In this document: piece after piece, positions 9,285 to 16,762 of the stretch | Position numbering within the stretch: the stretch's first letter is position 1 | Layout: each line of letters opens with the position of its first letter | Assembly (NCBI GenBank): GCA_965199595.1 | Contig: OZ241182.1 | Coordinates: 620,001-684,000, forward strand | Direction of reading: 5' to 3' | Source of the DNA: JBBROS01 sp965199595 | GTDB taxonomy: Bacteria > Pseudomonadota > Alphaproteobacteria > Acetobacterales > Acetobacteraceae | DNA: 64,000 bases | The notes under the pieces: generated by a model | The model's database searches: none | Told to the model about the DNA's origin: nothing | Seen by the model: only the letters and a program-made list of their open reading frames with translations | Made by a program: the position numbers and the translations under genes

Positions 9285-9645
9285 GCGTCTCTGTCATGTC
9301 TGGCTCAGCGACGGAGACCGACCACAATCTGAACTACGCGACCGCAATCGCCCTGCTGGACAGGCAGGTGCTCCCAGAGCAGTTCACGTCGCAACGCATC
9401 AATCGCGCCGACGTGCCGACGCTTCTGTAATGGGTGATGGTGCAGCCAAACCGCTTTTACACGCGCCGAATCCCGCTTAAGATGCGGTGTGACCTCAGGT
9501 GATGCTGGACAACGGTGCGGCGCTCCGGGCGGACGGCAGAGATTACGATAGCTTCTTCTCAAGCCAATGAGCTGGGACGAGGTTGCGGCGAAGTTCGAAC
9601 GGCCGGCAGCAGCTCAGAAGGCGGAAGCGCGGTCGGCGGCGGCCT
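9285..9645 (+). pseudogene. Decayed C-terminal fragment of a MmgE/PrpD-family protein
   Basis: Pieces in different frames match the C-terminal third of the MmgE/PrpD (2-methylcitrate dehydratase-like) family in the right order. First comes TDHNLNYATAIALLDRQV with EQFTSQRINRADVPTLL. After an in-frame stop follows VQPNRFYTRRIPLKMRC, then MLDNGAALRADGRDYDSFF, and in another frame KPMSWDEVAAKFERP. A stop and two frame changes show it is not functional. The N-terminal two thirds are missing. Family recognition is from memory of the conserved pattern. Confidence 0.6.
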
Positions 9646-9696
9646 GACGGTTCACGCCCTGGCTGTCCGGGGTGCTGCCCACGTAGGGCTTCCGCC

Positions 9697-9870
9697 GTGG
9701 CAGCATTCCTGTGCACCTTTGGCTTGATCGTGCTGGTGCACGGCAACCCCGTGCCGCTGGCCCTGGTCGGCGTGTTCCTTGGCTCTGCTGTCCCATCAAA
9801 CTACGCGTTCTACTCCTGGCGGACGAGGTCGCTGTTCAGGAACGCGGCCGCTCCGGACATCCATACCTGA
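9697..9870 (+). CDS. Possible small membrane protein or fragment
   Basis: A GTG-started frame of 57 codons encoding one strongly hydrophobic stretch (CTFGLIVLVHG then LALVGVFLGSAV). The frame is open upstream into unlikely Arg-rich sequence. It follows the decayed MmgE/PrpD gene and may itself be a remnant. I do not recognise a family, and there is no clear ribosome binding site. Confidence 0.25.
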   Translation: MAAFLCTFGLIVLVHGNPVPLALVGVFLGSAVPSNYAFYSWRTRSLFRNAAAPDIHT

Positions 9871-10006
9871 AATAGCTCTGTTCCTGCTTCGTGCCGCCTA
9901 CCGTGCTATCCTGCCCGTTCCATGGCGTGACCCCAGGGCAGGCCATCTGCCCCGATACCCACCGGCACGCGGAAATCGGCGTGGAAAGCAGTCGCGCTGC
10001 GGCTGT

Positions 10007-10282
10007 TCAGCCGGCGAGGGCGTCCTTGACCTGCTTGGCCGGAGCAAACGTCAGCTTGCGGGAGGCGGCGATCTCGATCGTCGCCCCGGTCGCCGGGTTG
10101 CGGCCCTGGCGGGCGGGGGTGTCCTTGACCTTGAACTTGCCGAAGCTGGGCAGGCTCACCTCGTTGCCCGCCTTGGCTGCCTCGGTGATGCCGGCGAACA
10201 CCGCCTCGACCGCCTTCTTGGCCTGACCCTTCTCGATCCCGGCGGCTTCCGCCACCTGGTCAATCAACTCCGATGCCTTCAT
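10007..10282 (-). CDS. HU-family DNA-binding protein
   Basis: A 91-residue histone-like protein. It starts MKASELIDQVAEAAGIEKGQ and carries the HU/IHF arm with PSFGKFKVKDTPARQGRNPATG, followed by IEIAASRKLTFAPAKQVKDAL. HU proteins bend and compact DNA non-specifically and assist recombination and transposition. The length is exactly the family norm. The ATG at 10282 gives a canonical HU N-terminus, so an 11-residue upstream extension is rejected. It stands alone between unknown genes. Confidence 0.93.
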   Translation of the reverse strand: MKASELIDQVAEAAGIEKGQAKKAVEAVFAGITEAAKAGNEVSLPSFGKFKVKDTPARQGRNPATGATIEIAASRKLTFAPAKQVKDALAG

Positions 10283-10357
10283 CAAACCCTCCAGTTGGCG
10301 GGGCGGACGTCGCACATCGAGCGCCGGCTGTCATCTTTTCGACCGCCCCCAGAGCAT

Positions 10358-11077
10358 TCAGAAGGAAGAGGCGGCTTGCTGGCGAGGTTGGGTGAGCAGG
10401 CCCGGCACTCGGCTATGATGGTCGATCCAGCGCTGCACCTCGGGGTTGATCCAGCCTGTCACGGTCAAGATCGATCTGTGGTCGGCAGCAAGATGCCGAC
10501 CACAGATCGGCTCATGGTGTGCGATCCGGTTCCTGAAGGTACGCAGGTAGTCCAACTGGCGGTGAGCAGCGGCGCGAGCGAGCCGGGCATGCGGGAAGGT
10601 GCGTGATAGGGCCGGGCGCCAGAGCGTCATTTCGTAGTCGCTCTTGGCCTGCCCCGGTCGGCCAGACGAACCACCACGACCGAGCAGGGAGACCCAGAAG
10701 CCGAAGGTCAGTGCGGCGACGAGGTGAGGCGGGTCAGGCGTGTAGCCGCCGCGGGTCACGTCGTCCTTGGCGGTCTGGATGCGCTGGCGTGTGCTGGCGG
10801 AAAGGCCGGCTTTCGGATTGTCATACCAGGCAGGGCCATAAACGGACGTGAGCTGCTGCCCATGCATGCCGTTGCGCAACGCCACCTCCAACCCCTGCAG
10901 CGGTCCATAGAAGGCAGCACTCAGCGCGGTGTTCCAGGTATAAAGGCGCATGGCCTCAGCCCGATCCCCTGACGCGGCGGTCGGGTAGGTGCCGAAACGT
11001 TCCGGGGAGAGTGATACTTTCAAGACCCCGAGCACCGTCTCATTCAGAGCGAATTCCTTGACCATGCTCCTGCTCAT
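10358..11077 (-). CDS. Abi_2-like protein with HEPN RNase motif
   Basis: A 239-residue protein of the Abi-like (abortive infection) type. The pattern TALSAAFYGPLQGLEVALRN is typical of the helical N-terminal part. RTFRNRIAHHEPI near residues 179-191 fits the HEPN catalytic Rx4-6H motif (R182, H187), the active site of HEPN ribonucleases that mediate phage defence or toxin activity. An ATG at 11077 is taken; another at 11065 is possible. A longer frame to 11287 overlaps the preceding gene. No obvious antitoxin partner sits next to it, but the unknown gene at 11193-12050 is on the same strand 115 bp upstream and could be co-transcribed. Confidence 0.65.
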   Translation of the reverse strand: MSRSMVKEFALNETVLGVLKVSLSPERFGTYPTAASGDRAEAMRLYTWNTALSAAFYGPLQGLEVALRNGMHGQQLTSVYGPAWYDNPKAGLSASTRQRIQTAKDDVTRGGYTPDPPHLVAALTFGFWVSLLGRGGSSGRPGQAKSDYEMTLWRPALSRTFPHARLARAAAHRQLDYLRTFRNRIAHHEPICGRHLAADHRSILTVTGWINPEVQRWIDHHSRVPGLLTQPRQQAASSF

Positions 11078-11192
11078 GCCTATTTTCTGCTGCGTATCCC
11101 CCGGGTCCGCCTCTGCTGCAAGGCATGCGCCCGGGGGCAAGCGTTCTTCGAGCCTCGCATTGCGGGGCTTTTTGTTGAACGTGCTGTGGTGC

Positions 11193-12050
11193 TCAAGCCG
11201 CGTCCGGAACACCCTTCTTTCTGGTCTCGAGCAACCGCCTGACCTGCGCCGGATGCCAATACTGGCCGCCGCCGCAGTGGTCCTCATTTTCGGCTTTGCC
11301 GTATTGGATAAGCGGGTGCGGCCGGGCCGCCAGGAGATCGGCGATCTCGTTATCGAACTTCAAGCTGGCGGAGGGCCTGTATCCGAACTGAGTCGTTAGA
11401 TAGTGATGTGCAGCAAGCTCCTCAGCGACCTGCACAGCGGACTTTGACAGGCGGCTCAGCGCGGAGATCATCTGGTTTCGGGCGGCAGGTAGCCGCTGAA
11501 ATGAAACCTCGAATGCGGTGGAGAGCACCACCTCGCTGGCGTTCCAATCAAAGAACGTGAACACCGGCTCCTCGCAGTCGAACGGGACGACCCCGGCATC
11601 GACGGACGGCCAGACCGCAAAAAACCGCCAGTGCTCCGATATGACGTACAGGCCCGTTTTCCCCACGCAGTATGTCCTATCGACGATCTTCACCTCAGTT
11701 TCCAGACCGGCCTCCCATACTTCCATCCCTGCTCTGTCGAGGCTGCGCTCGACAGACTCGAGACAGGCCTCGCACGCGAGCTGACGGATAAGGTCTTCAA
11801 CGCTGCTGTTGCCCCGAAACGCACGGGTGTCCCCATCATGCCGCGGGACCAACACCGGCCTAGGCTCGAGCGCCCATCCGTCCTCTGGGCTGTTCCATCG
11901 TGGAGCTGGTGGAAACACCAGAGGCGCAACTCTCCTTGGCTGCCGGCAATTGATGATCTCGCTGAATTGGGTCGGCTTGATAGAAACTCCCGGCACCAGA
12001 CGGGGTGGTCCGCCTGCGTCCTTCAAGCGTCCGTTGCATTTGCGGTGCAC
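11193..12050 (-). CDS. Hypothetical protein, unknown
   Basis: Up to 285 residues with balanced composition, including Trp- and Phe-rich segments (EHWRFFAVWPSVDAG, EPVFTFFDWNAS) that look like a folded domain rather than a shadow frame. Two Cys in ACEACLES could be structural. No motif is recognised. Several in-frame Met codons leave the start uncertain. It lies upstream of the Abi_2-like gene on the same strand; whether it neutralises or cooperates with that protein is open. Confidence 0.5.
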   Translation of the reverse strand: MHRKCNGRLKDAGGPPRLVPGVSIKPTQFSEIINCRQPRRVAPLVFPPAPRWNSPEDGWALEPRPVLVPRHDGDTRAFRGNSSVEDLIRQLACEACLESVERSLDRAGMEVWEAGLETEVKIVDRTYCVGKTGLYVISEHWRFFAVWPSVDAGVVPFDCEEPVFTFFDWNASEVVLSTAFEVSFQRLPAARNQMISALSRLSKSAVQVAEELAAHHYLTTQFGYRPSASLKFDNEIADLLAARPHPLIQYGKAENEDHCGGGQYWHPAQVRRLLETRKKGVPDAA

Positions 12051-12435
12051 GTCAACGATCGTCTAAGCGCAGCTTGCAGATTTGTTGAAGTTCCGACCGC
12101 GCAGAGGTCGATGATCGTCTGCCTCTTCCCCGGAAGTAGATTTCTGGGCGACGTCCTGGCGGCATCGATCGTCGGGATCATCACATGATACTGGCGCTGC
12201 CGATCAGCGCTGTCCGCGCTCACCAGTGTGCGGCCGGTTTACGACGTGCCTGCGAGGCCGCCTTCTCCATCGCACAGGCGTCGGACCCTGGCGTGTCTCG
12301 GGCTGCGTAGAGCGAGGGGAGCGTCACTCAGGGCATGACCAGCAGGGCGGAGCACGCTCCGATCATCAGTACGAGCGTCCTCCAGAACGTCTATGGGTGC
12401 TCATGCGAAAATTGTGATCCATTTCAACAAATTAG
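12051..12435. other. Gap without a supportable gene
   Basis: About 385 bp between the unknown minus-strand gene and the promoter at 12436. Small frames exist on both strands, but none shows a family or a convincing ribosome binding site. The right end becomes AT-rich just before the promoter. Confidence 0.4.
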
Positions 12436-12464
12436 TTGACATGCATGGCCAGGATGGCTATACA
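12436..12464 (+). promoter_or_regulatory. Sigma-70-type promoter
   Basis: A perfect -35 hexamer TTGACA (12436-12441) is followed after 17 bp by TATACA (12459-12464), matching four of six -10 positions. It would start transcription near 12471, about 75 nt before the ATG at 12547. A TTG-started extension of the downstream gene would begin exactly at the -35 box, which argues against that start. Confidence 0.6.
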
Positions 12465-12546
12465 TTGCACCGTTCCGCAAGATGGAACGGCCGAGCAAGG
12501 TGCTTGCAACACCTCACCCGGCCTAACCCAAGACAATGGTGTTCTC

Positions 12547-12984
12547 ATGTCTCAGGCTATGTTGACCCGTAGCACGTTTGTGCCCGGTCATGTCACCCAG
12601 TTTTCGCTCACCGTAGGCGGAACAACTTTCGCCGACCCTGCGATGTCTTCCAACGCCGACCTGCAGCAGGCCTGCGACCGTGCCCGCGTGGTGCACCGAG
12701 CCATGGCAGCGTTGGCCAGCTCGGTCGCTGCACTGTCTCCTGAGGACCTCCGGCATGCCGCTGCCCACGCCGCAGCCGAGCTGCTCCGCCCCGAGTGGCT
12801 GCGTCAACTCGGGATGGCCAGCTGCCTGGCTCCCGCCACCAATGCCGACTGGGTCGCCAAGTCAGGGCTGCTCGCATCCCTGGTCGAGCGAGATGAACTG
12901 GATCGCGTCGTCGGCGGACCCGCGCTGCAACTCGCGGCGTCACTGGCCGATGACCTGCTCTGTGCCTATGGAGCGGGCACCTAG
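12547..12984 (+). CDS. Hypothetical protein, unknown
   Basis: A 145-residue protein, Ala/Leu-rich and mostly helical by eye (LQQACDRARVVHRAMAALASS, ELLRPEWLRQLGM). No family is recognised. The ATG at 12547 follows a promoter-like site by about 80 nt. The GIY-YIG gene starts 119 bp downstream on the same strand, so both may have formed one mobile or plasmid-type unit before the IS256 element inserted. Confidence 0.5.
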   Translation: MSQAMLTRSTFVPGHVTQFSLTVGGTTFADPAMSSNADLQQACDRARVVHRAMAALASSVAALSPEDLRHAAAHAAAELLRPEWLRQLGMASCLAPATNADWVAKSGLLASLVERDELDRVVGGPALQLAASLADDLLCAYGAGT

Positions 12985-13103
12985 CAGCCACGTCTGCCCG
13001 GCTGCCACACGCCAGCCGGCCACCCTCGCCGAACCAATTTCATGACCGCGACGTCCATGCCCATGCGCGTGCGTGACCGCGGCTATCCAAGGCATGTCCC
13101 ACC

Positions 13104-13510
13104 ATGACCAAGACCATTCGTAAGCAGCGCGCTTCGCGTTCCGGAGTTGTTGCAACCATCACCCACTCCACCAGTGTCACGACCGGCACCGACGCCGCTG
13201 CTGCCGCTTCAGCTTCGCTCCGCACCCTGTTTGAACCGCCCCCGTTTCTGGTTCGACAGGGCAAAATGCCACTCTCTGTCGAGACCGGCCCCTGGGCTGT
13301 CTACGTCCTCACCCATATCCGCACCGGCAAAGTCTATGTCGGGCTCACCAGACGCACCCTGGCACAGCGCGTGTCCGCCCATCTTAGCCAGGCTCGGCGC
13401 AATACGGGCTACCGCGCGGGCGGCCTGCTCGAGACACTACGCTGCGAGCTGGAGGCCGGTCGGCTCTTCGACGACGCGTTCCTGGCTCGGGTGGGTCACG
13501 TCCGTCAACG
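13104..13510 (+). pseudogene. GIY-YIG nuclease-domain protein, 3' end cut by IS256
   Basis: The N-terminal 55 residues are low-complexity. They are followed by a GIY-YIG core: WAVYVLTHIRTGKVYVGLT (GIY equivalent VYV, YIG equivalent VYVG) and RTLAQRVSAHLSQA with the catalytic-type Arg. The frame runs into the IS256 element at about 13511 and stops at 13631 inside it, so the original C-terminus is lost. GIY-YIG proteins include homing endonucleases, repair and restriction nucleases; this one lacks an identifiable second domain. Confidence 0.6.
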
Positions 13511-13546
13511 TGGTGGAATTTGCGGTGTAGTTGAGGTGGCCAGGGA

Positions 13547-14827
13547 TCAAGCGGCCACGGTGGAAATCTGTGGTGGGATGGCATCGATCAACGGCGGTGT
13601 GAGTTCGGCCATGACCTCGGTCTGCATGTAGCGGTGCTGGAGCTGCCACTCGTCGTTGGCTTCCAGCAGCACCGCACCGATCAGCCGGATGATGGCACCC
13701 TCGTTGGGGAAAATGCCGACCACGTCGGCCCGGCGCTTCACCTCCTTATTCAGCCGCTCCAGCGGATTGGTGGAATGCAGCTTGGCCCGGTGCGATGCGG
13801 GGAAGTCCATGTGGGCCAGCACGTCGGCCTCGCTCTCGTCGATGAACGCGCCGAGCTTCGGCCACTTGCCCCGGAGCTGGTCGGCGACATGGCGCAGTGT
13901 CTGGCTGGCGGACGCGCGGTCGGCCTGGATGAACGCCTGACGCAGTGCCGCCGAGACCATGTTCTGCTGGGCTTTCGGGACGTAGGACTGAGCGTTGCGC
14001 ATCCAATGAACCCGGCAGCGCTGCCAGGTGGAGTTCATGACCCGGCGGATCGCCGCCTTGAGACCCTCGTGGGCGTCGGAGATCACCAGCTTGGTGCCAC
14101 GCAGGCCCCGGCGCACCAGGCTTTTCAGGAACGTAGCCCAGAAGGTCTCCGCCTCCGACGGCCCGATATGCAGCCCGACGATCTCGCGCTTGCCGTCCGT
14201 GCTGACCGCCACGGCGATTATCGCGGCCACACTGGTGATCCGCCCACCCTCGCGCTGCTTGAGGTAGGTGGCGTCCAGCCACAGGTAGGGCCAGTCGCCG
14301 ACCAGTGGGCGCTCCAGGAAGGCGCTCACCCGGTCGTCGATGTCCTTACACAGCTTGCTCACCGTGCTCTTGCTGATCCCGGCCAGGCCCATTGCCTGCA
14401 CCAGGTCGTCCACACGCCGGGTCGACACGCCGCCAATCCAGGCCTCTCTGCGACAGCGATGCTGTCGCTGGGATGACGGCCACCAGGGCTTTCTCCGACG
14501 TTTTGCGCGGCTCCAGGAACGGCGGAAAGTAGCTGCCCTGGCGCAGCTTGGGGATCCGGAGCTGCAGGCTCCCTCCGCTGCTATTTCACCTGCTTCGCAG
14601 GCGAAACCTTGAGCAGCTCCGCCCAGCCGCGTGTCCAGCGTGCGGTCGCGGTACCCATTGCGGTAGGTCGTGCGCTCGCCGGAGCGCTCGTGCCGCCCGG
14701 CGCCGATCAGGCCGTCCACGTCCGTCTCCATCAACAACTGCACCACGGCCTCCGCCACGGAACGCAGAAAGTCGCCATCTCCGGCTTTGGCCATCAGCTC
14801 GGCCAGCGGTAGTCTGTCCTCGGTCAT
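13547..14827 (-). CDS. IS256-family transposase carrying two palindromic insertions
   Basis: A 426-residue frame where relatives have about 400. The catalytic part is intact: WLDATYLK and VISDAHEGLKAAI supply the two Asp, LERLNKEVKRR the Glu region. After DTRLG the expected sequence SLQLRIPKL is displaced by a 50-bp insertion (14572-14621) that shifts the frame. A segment of about 33 residues (starting near GACSSGS) is then read in the wrong frame until a roughly 22-bp palindromic insertion (around 14450-14468) restores EAWIGGVSTRRVDDL. Total gain is 72 bp, so the ORF stays open. Activity is doubtful because part of the DNA-binding region is scrambled. Confidence 0.8.
   Translation of the reverse strand: MTEDRLPLAELMAKAGDGDFLRSVAEAVVQLLMETDVDGLIGAGRHERSGERTTYRNGYRDRTLDTRLGGAAQGFACEAGEIAAEGACSSGSPSCARAATFRRSWSRAKRRRKPWWPSSQRQHRCRREAWIGGVSTRRVDDLVQAMGLAGISKSTVSKLCKDIDDRVSAFLERPLVGDWPYLWLDATYLKQREGGRITSVAAIIAVAVSTDGKREIVGLHIGPSEAETFWATFLKSLVRRGLRGTKLVISDAHEGLKAAIRRVMNSTWQRCRVHWMRNAQSYVPKAQQNMVSAALRQAFIQADRASASQTLRHVADQLRGKWPKLGAFIDESEADVLAHMDFPASHRAKLHSTNPLERLNKEVKRRADVVGIFPNEGAIIRLIGAVLLEANDEWQLQHRYMQTEVMAELTPPLIDAIPPQISTVAA
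14450..14468 (-). repeat. Small perfect palindrome inserted in IS256 transposase
   Basis: GCGACAGC (14450-14457), three-base loop GAT, then GCTGTCGC (14461-14468). Compared with the conserved IS256 protein (VAVI followed by QEAWIGG) about 22 bp are extra here. The extra bases bring the reading frame back after the upstream 50-bp insertion. I found no second copy in the window. Confidence 0.6.
14572..14621 (-). repeat. 50-bp palindromic mini-element, copy A (in IS256 transposase)
   Basis: Read on the minus strand it begins CGGAGCTGCTCAAGG and ends AGCAGCGGAGG. Outer stem GCTGCT pairs with AGCAGC (6 of 6); inner stem TTTCGCCTGC pairs with GCAGGTGAAA around a GAA loop with one mismatch. Removing exactly 50 bp restores the conserved IS256 reading DTRLGSLQL. 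It is the same family as the copies at 15426-15475 and 33062-33111. Confidence 0.85.
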
Positions 14828-14898
14828 CGGGTCCTCGTCGGTTCGGGTGAGAGCGTCGCAACTCCACCTTAGCCAGCCAATCCAATGGCCACCTCCGC

Positions 14899-15782
14899 CT
14901 ACACCGTTTCGATCAACGAAATTCCACCACCAGCGCGGACGCTACCTTTGACCGTCTGCTGGGCGTGTTGAAGCTCGAACTGCACGGGGCTGAGATAGCC
15001 CAGGGCGGAATGCAGCCGTCGTGAGGTGTAGACCTCGTCGATGAACCGCGGAAGGTCGGCGGTGACGTCCTCGAAGGTCTCGTAGGCGGCCAGGTAGACG
15101 GCCTCGACCTTGAGCGTCTTTATAAAGCTCTCAGCCTTGGCGTTGTCGTATGGATTGCCGCGTCGGCTCATCGAACCAACCAGCCCATGAGCTGCCAGCA
15201 GCTCGCGATACGCCTCGGATGCGTATTGTGACCCACGGTCCGAGTGGTGGGTACAGCCCTTGGGCGGTGCGCGGTTCCGGATCGCCGCCTTCAGCGCCGC
15301 GACGGCGATCCGCGCGTCCATCGACCGGCTGATCGCGTAGCCGACCACCTTGCGTGACCAGGCGTCCAGGATAGCCGCCAGGTAAACGAAGCCGCCAGGG
15401 ATGGCCACGTAGGTCAAGTCTGCCCCCTCCGCGACCATTCCACGTGCTTCGCACGTGGAACCTTGGGTGGCTCCGCCCAGAGCTGGGTGGGGCGGTCGGG
15501 CACGATATCCTTGGCCAGGTCAGGGTAGATCGGGCCGCCATGGTCGCTGTCCGTCGTCACCACGAAACGGCGTCGTCGCCTGGGCTGCAGGCCATGCTCA
15601 CGCATCAGGCGCCGGAGCTTCTTGCCGTTCACCACCACGCCCTCGTGCCGCAACGCCGCTCCGATCCGGCGGTAGCCGTAGCACTCGAACTCGTCGCAGA
15701 TCGCGCCGATCCGGCTCAGGAGAGCTTCGGCATCCAGCGGAATGGCTGCCGTGTCGTAGAAGGTCGATCGAGAAAGCCTCAT
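14899..15782 (-). pseudogene. IS3-family transposase OrfB, split by a 50-bp element
   Basis: The N-terminal part (YGYRRIGAALRHEGVVVNGKK, HTH_21 region) runs from 15782 to 15414 and ends PDRPTQLW followed by element-encoded AEPPKVPRAKHVEW and a stop. The rve integrase core continues in another frame: ADLTYVAIPGGFVYLAAILD (first Asp), HHSDRGSQYAS (second Asp) and NAKAESFIKTLKVE (Glu). Removing the 50-bp element rejoins QLW-x-ADLTYV, so this insertion alone broke the gene. The last 16 codons (to 14899) lie outside the IS end. Confidence 0.8.
15426..15475 (-). repeat. 50-bp palindromic mini-element, copy B (in IS3 orfB)
   Basis: Minus-strand reading begins CGGAGCCACCCAAGG and ends GGTCGCGGAGG. 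The inner stem is perfect, TTCCACGTGC-GAA-GCACGTGGAA; the outer stem GCCACC/GGTCGC pairs at five of six positions. In the host frame it encodes an A-E-P-P-K-V-P-R-A-K-H-V-E-W-like peptide before a stop. The start of the downstream OrfB frame (ATG at 15438) lies inside the element. Confidence 0.88.
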
Positions 15783-16141
15783 CAGCTCACACCCCCGGGC
15801 AACGGAGACATCGCGGGGCCGGTGATGACGGAGGTAGTCGCGTTTCTCGGCCGGGGAGCATGCTTTAAAGCTCCCTTTAGCAGCTCGAGCTCCAACGCCT
15901 GCCGACCCACCATCCGTTCCAGGGCTGCGATCCTGGCTTCATATTCCTGGATCAGATCCGCTGCCTGCGCGTCCTCGTCGAAAGCTCCAGCCTCGAACTT
16001 GGCAGTCCAGATCCGGATCAACTGACGCGAGATGTCGTGCCGGTTGGCCAAGGCGTGCAGGGTTTCACCTGCGATGAACTCTCCGACGACCTGCCGCTTG
16101 AACGCGACGCTCTGTGAACGATGCCGTGCCATGACTTCCAT
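15782..16141 (-). CDS. IS3-family transposase OrfA
   Basis: A 119-residue helix-turn-helix protein (FKRQVVGEFIAGETLHALANRH, then ISRQLIRIWTAKFEAG) with a leucine-zipper-like C-terminal helix (YEARIAALERMVGRQALELELLK), the standard OrfA layout that binds IS ends and dimerises. Its stop overlaps the orfB start as ATGA. It appears complete. Confidence 0.85.
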   Translation of the reverse strand: MEVMARHRSQSVAFKRQVVGEFIAGETLHALANRHDISRQLIRIWTAKFEAGAFDEDAQAADLIQEYEARIAALERMVGRQALELELLKGALKHAPRPRNATTSVITGPAMSPLPGGVS

Positions 16142-16282
16142 CCTCCGGAAGCCCAGCCAGAGGGGTCAATCCATTTCGCTCAATCTGTCCACTCGCAGGG
16201 GCGCACTCCAGAACCTGGAAACATTTGCACGCTGTTTTGCAGCCACAGAGTACTGGCGCATCGATCCCATCGACGCCCCCGG

Positions 16283-16762
16283 ATGGGCGAATACCACCCT
16301 ATCTGGGTCGTGGCGCTCTCGACCCGCACCGGCTCGGTCGAGGAGGTGCAGCAGGCGGGCAACACCGTCGTATTGCCAACCGACCGTGACGTGCTGCTCG
16401 AGTTCCTCGCCAGCCGTGAGCGCCGCAGCACCGGCCGCGCTCACGCTGCGAACCTGGCAACGCATGCGATCAGCCCGGTGCTGATCGAGTCGGCCCGGAC
16501 AGGAACGCTTCGACGCTTCCTGTCCCGCCTGGCCGGCGGGACCTGGCAGTTTGAGTTCGGCGCCGGAGTGCTGACTGCCATCGCCTTGGGAACGGACGTC
16601 AAGATTGGTGCCGACGAGGTATCTGCCATCGTGCTGCATGGGCCGGGAACAGGCGCACGTATGGTGTTATCCGTCCTGCGCGGCTGGTGCAGCCGGGATT
16701 GCGAGGATCCGGAAAGCGAACCGGAGGGCAGCGCCGTTGGCTACGAGCGCAGCCGGGATCAT
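16283..16762 (+). CDS. Possible hypothetical protein, 3' end cut by IS5
   Basis: A frame starting MGEYHPIWVVALSTRTG shows protein-like composition (TDRDVLLEFLASRERRS, FEFGAGVLTAIALGTDVKIGADEV) for about 150 residues before running into the IS5 element at 16763. It may continue plasmid or island sequence that was split from the GIY-YIG region by the insertions. No family is recognised. The opposite strand also has a long frame, so the coding assignment is weak. Confidence 0.3.

Larger units (their letters stand above)
13511..14930 (-). mobile_element. IS256-family insertion sequence
   Basis: About 1.4 kb around a Mutator-type transposase. The ends carry inverted sequences: GGTGGAATTT at the left, then GGTGTAG and GAGGTGGCC; the right end gives the same blocks on the opposite strand, though 13 extra bases separate the first two. 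No matching target duplication was found, since the left flank is the GIY-YIG gene and the right flank lies close to an IS3 element. The exact outer limits are therefore uncertain by about 20 bp. Confidence 0.65.
14948..16169 (-). mobile_element. IS3-family insertion sequence (first copy)
   Basis: About 1.22 kb with orfA and a disrupted orfB. The ends are imperfect inverted repeats: TTGACC..CTGCTGGGC at the left and, on the other strand, TTGACCCCTCTGGCTGGGC at the right. No clear target duplication was seen; the left end lies only about 17 bp from the IS256 end, so one element probably inserted next to the other or a deletion joined them. Confidence 0.7.

Noticed and set aside
12226..12417. 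A short frame starting MCGRFT, like the catalytic start of SRAP (YedK) proteins
   Set aside because: Only the first six residues match; the rest has no SRAP features and the frame ends after 63 codons.
12436..12546. TTG-started extension of the unknown 145-residue protein
   Set aside because: It begins exactly at a consensus -35 box, so this stretch is better explained as promoter and leader.
16166..16639. Minus-strand frame of 157 residues between the IS3 and IS5 elements
   Set aside because: Gly/Gln/Arg-rich shadow-like composition; the plus-strand frame at 16283 is somewhat more protein-like, though also weak.
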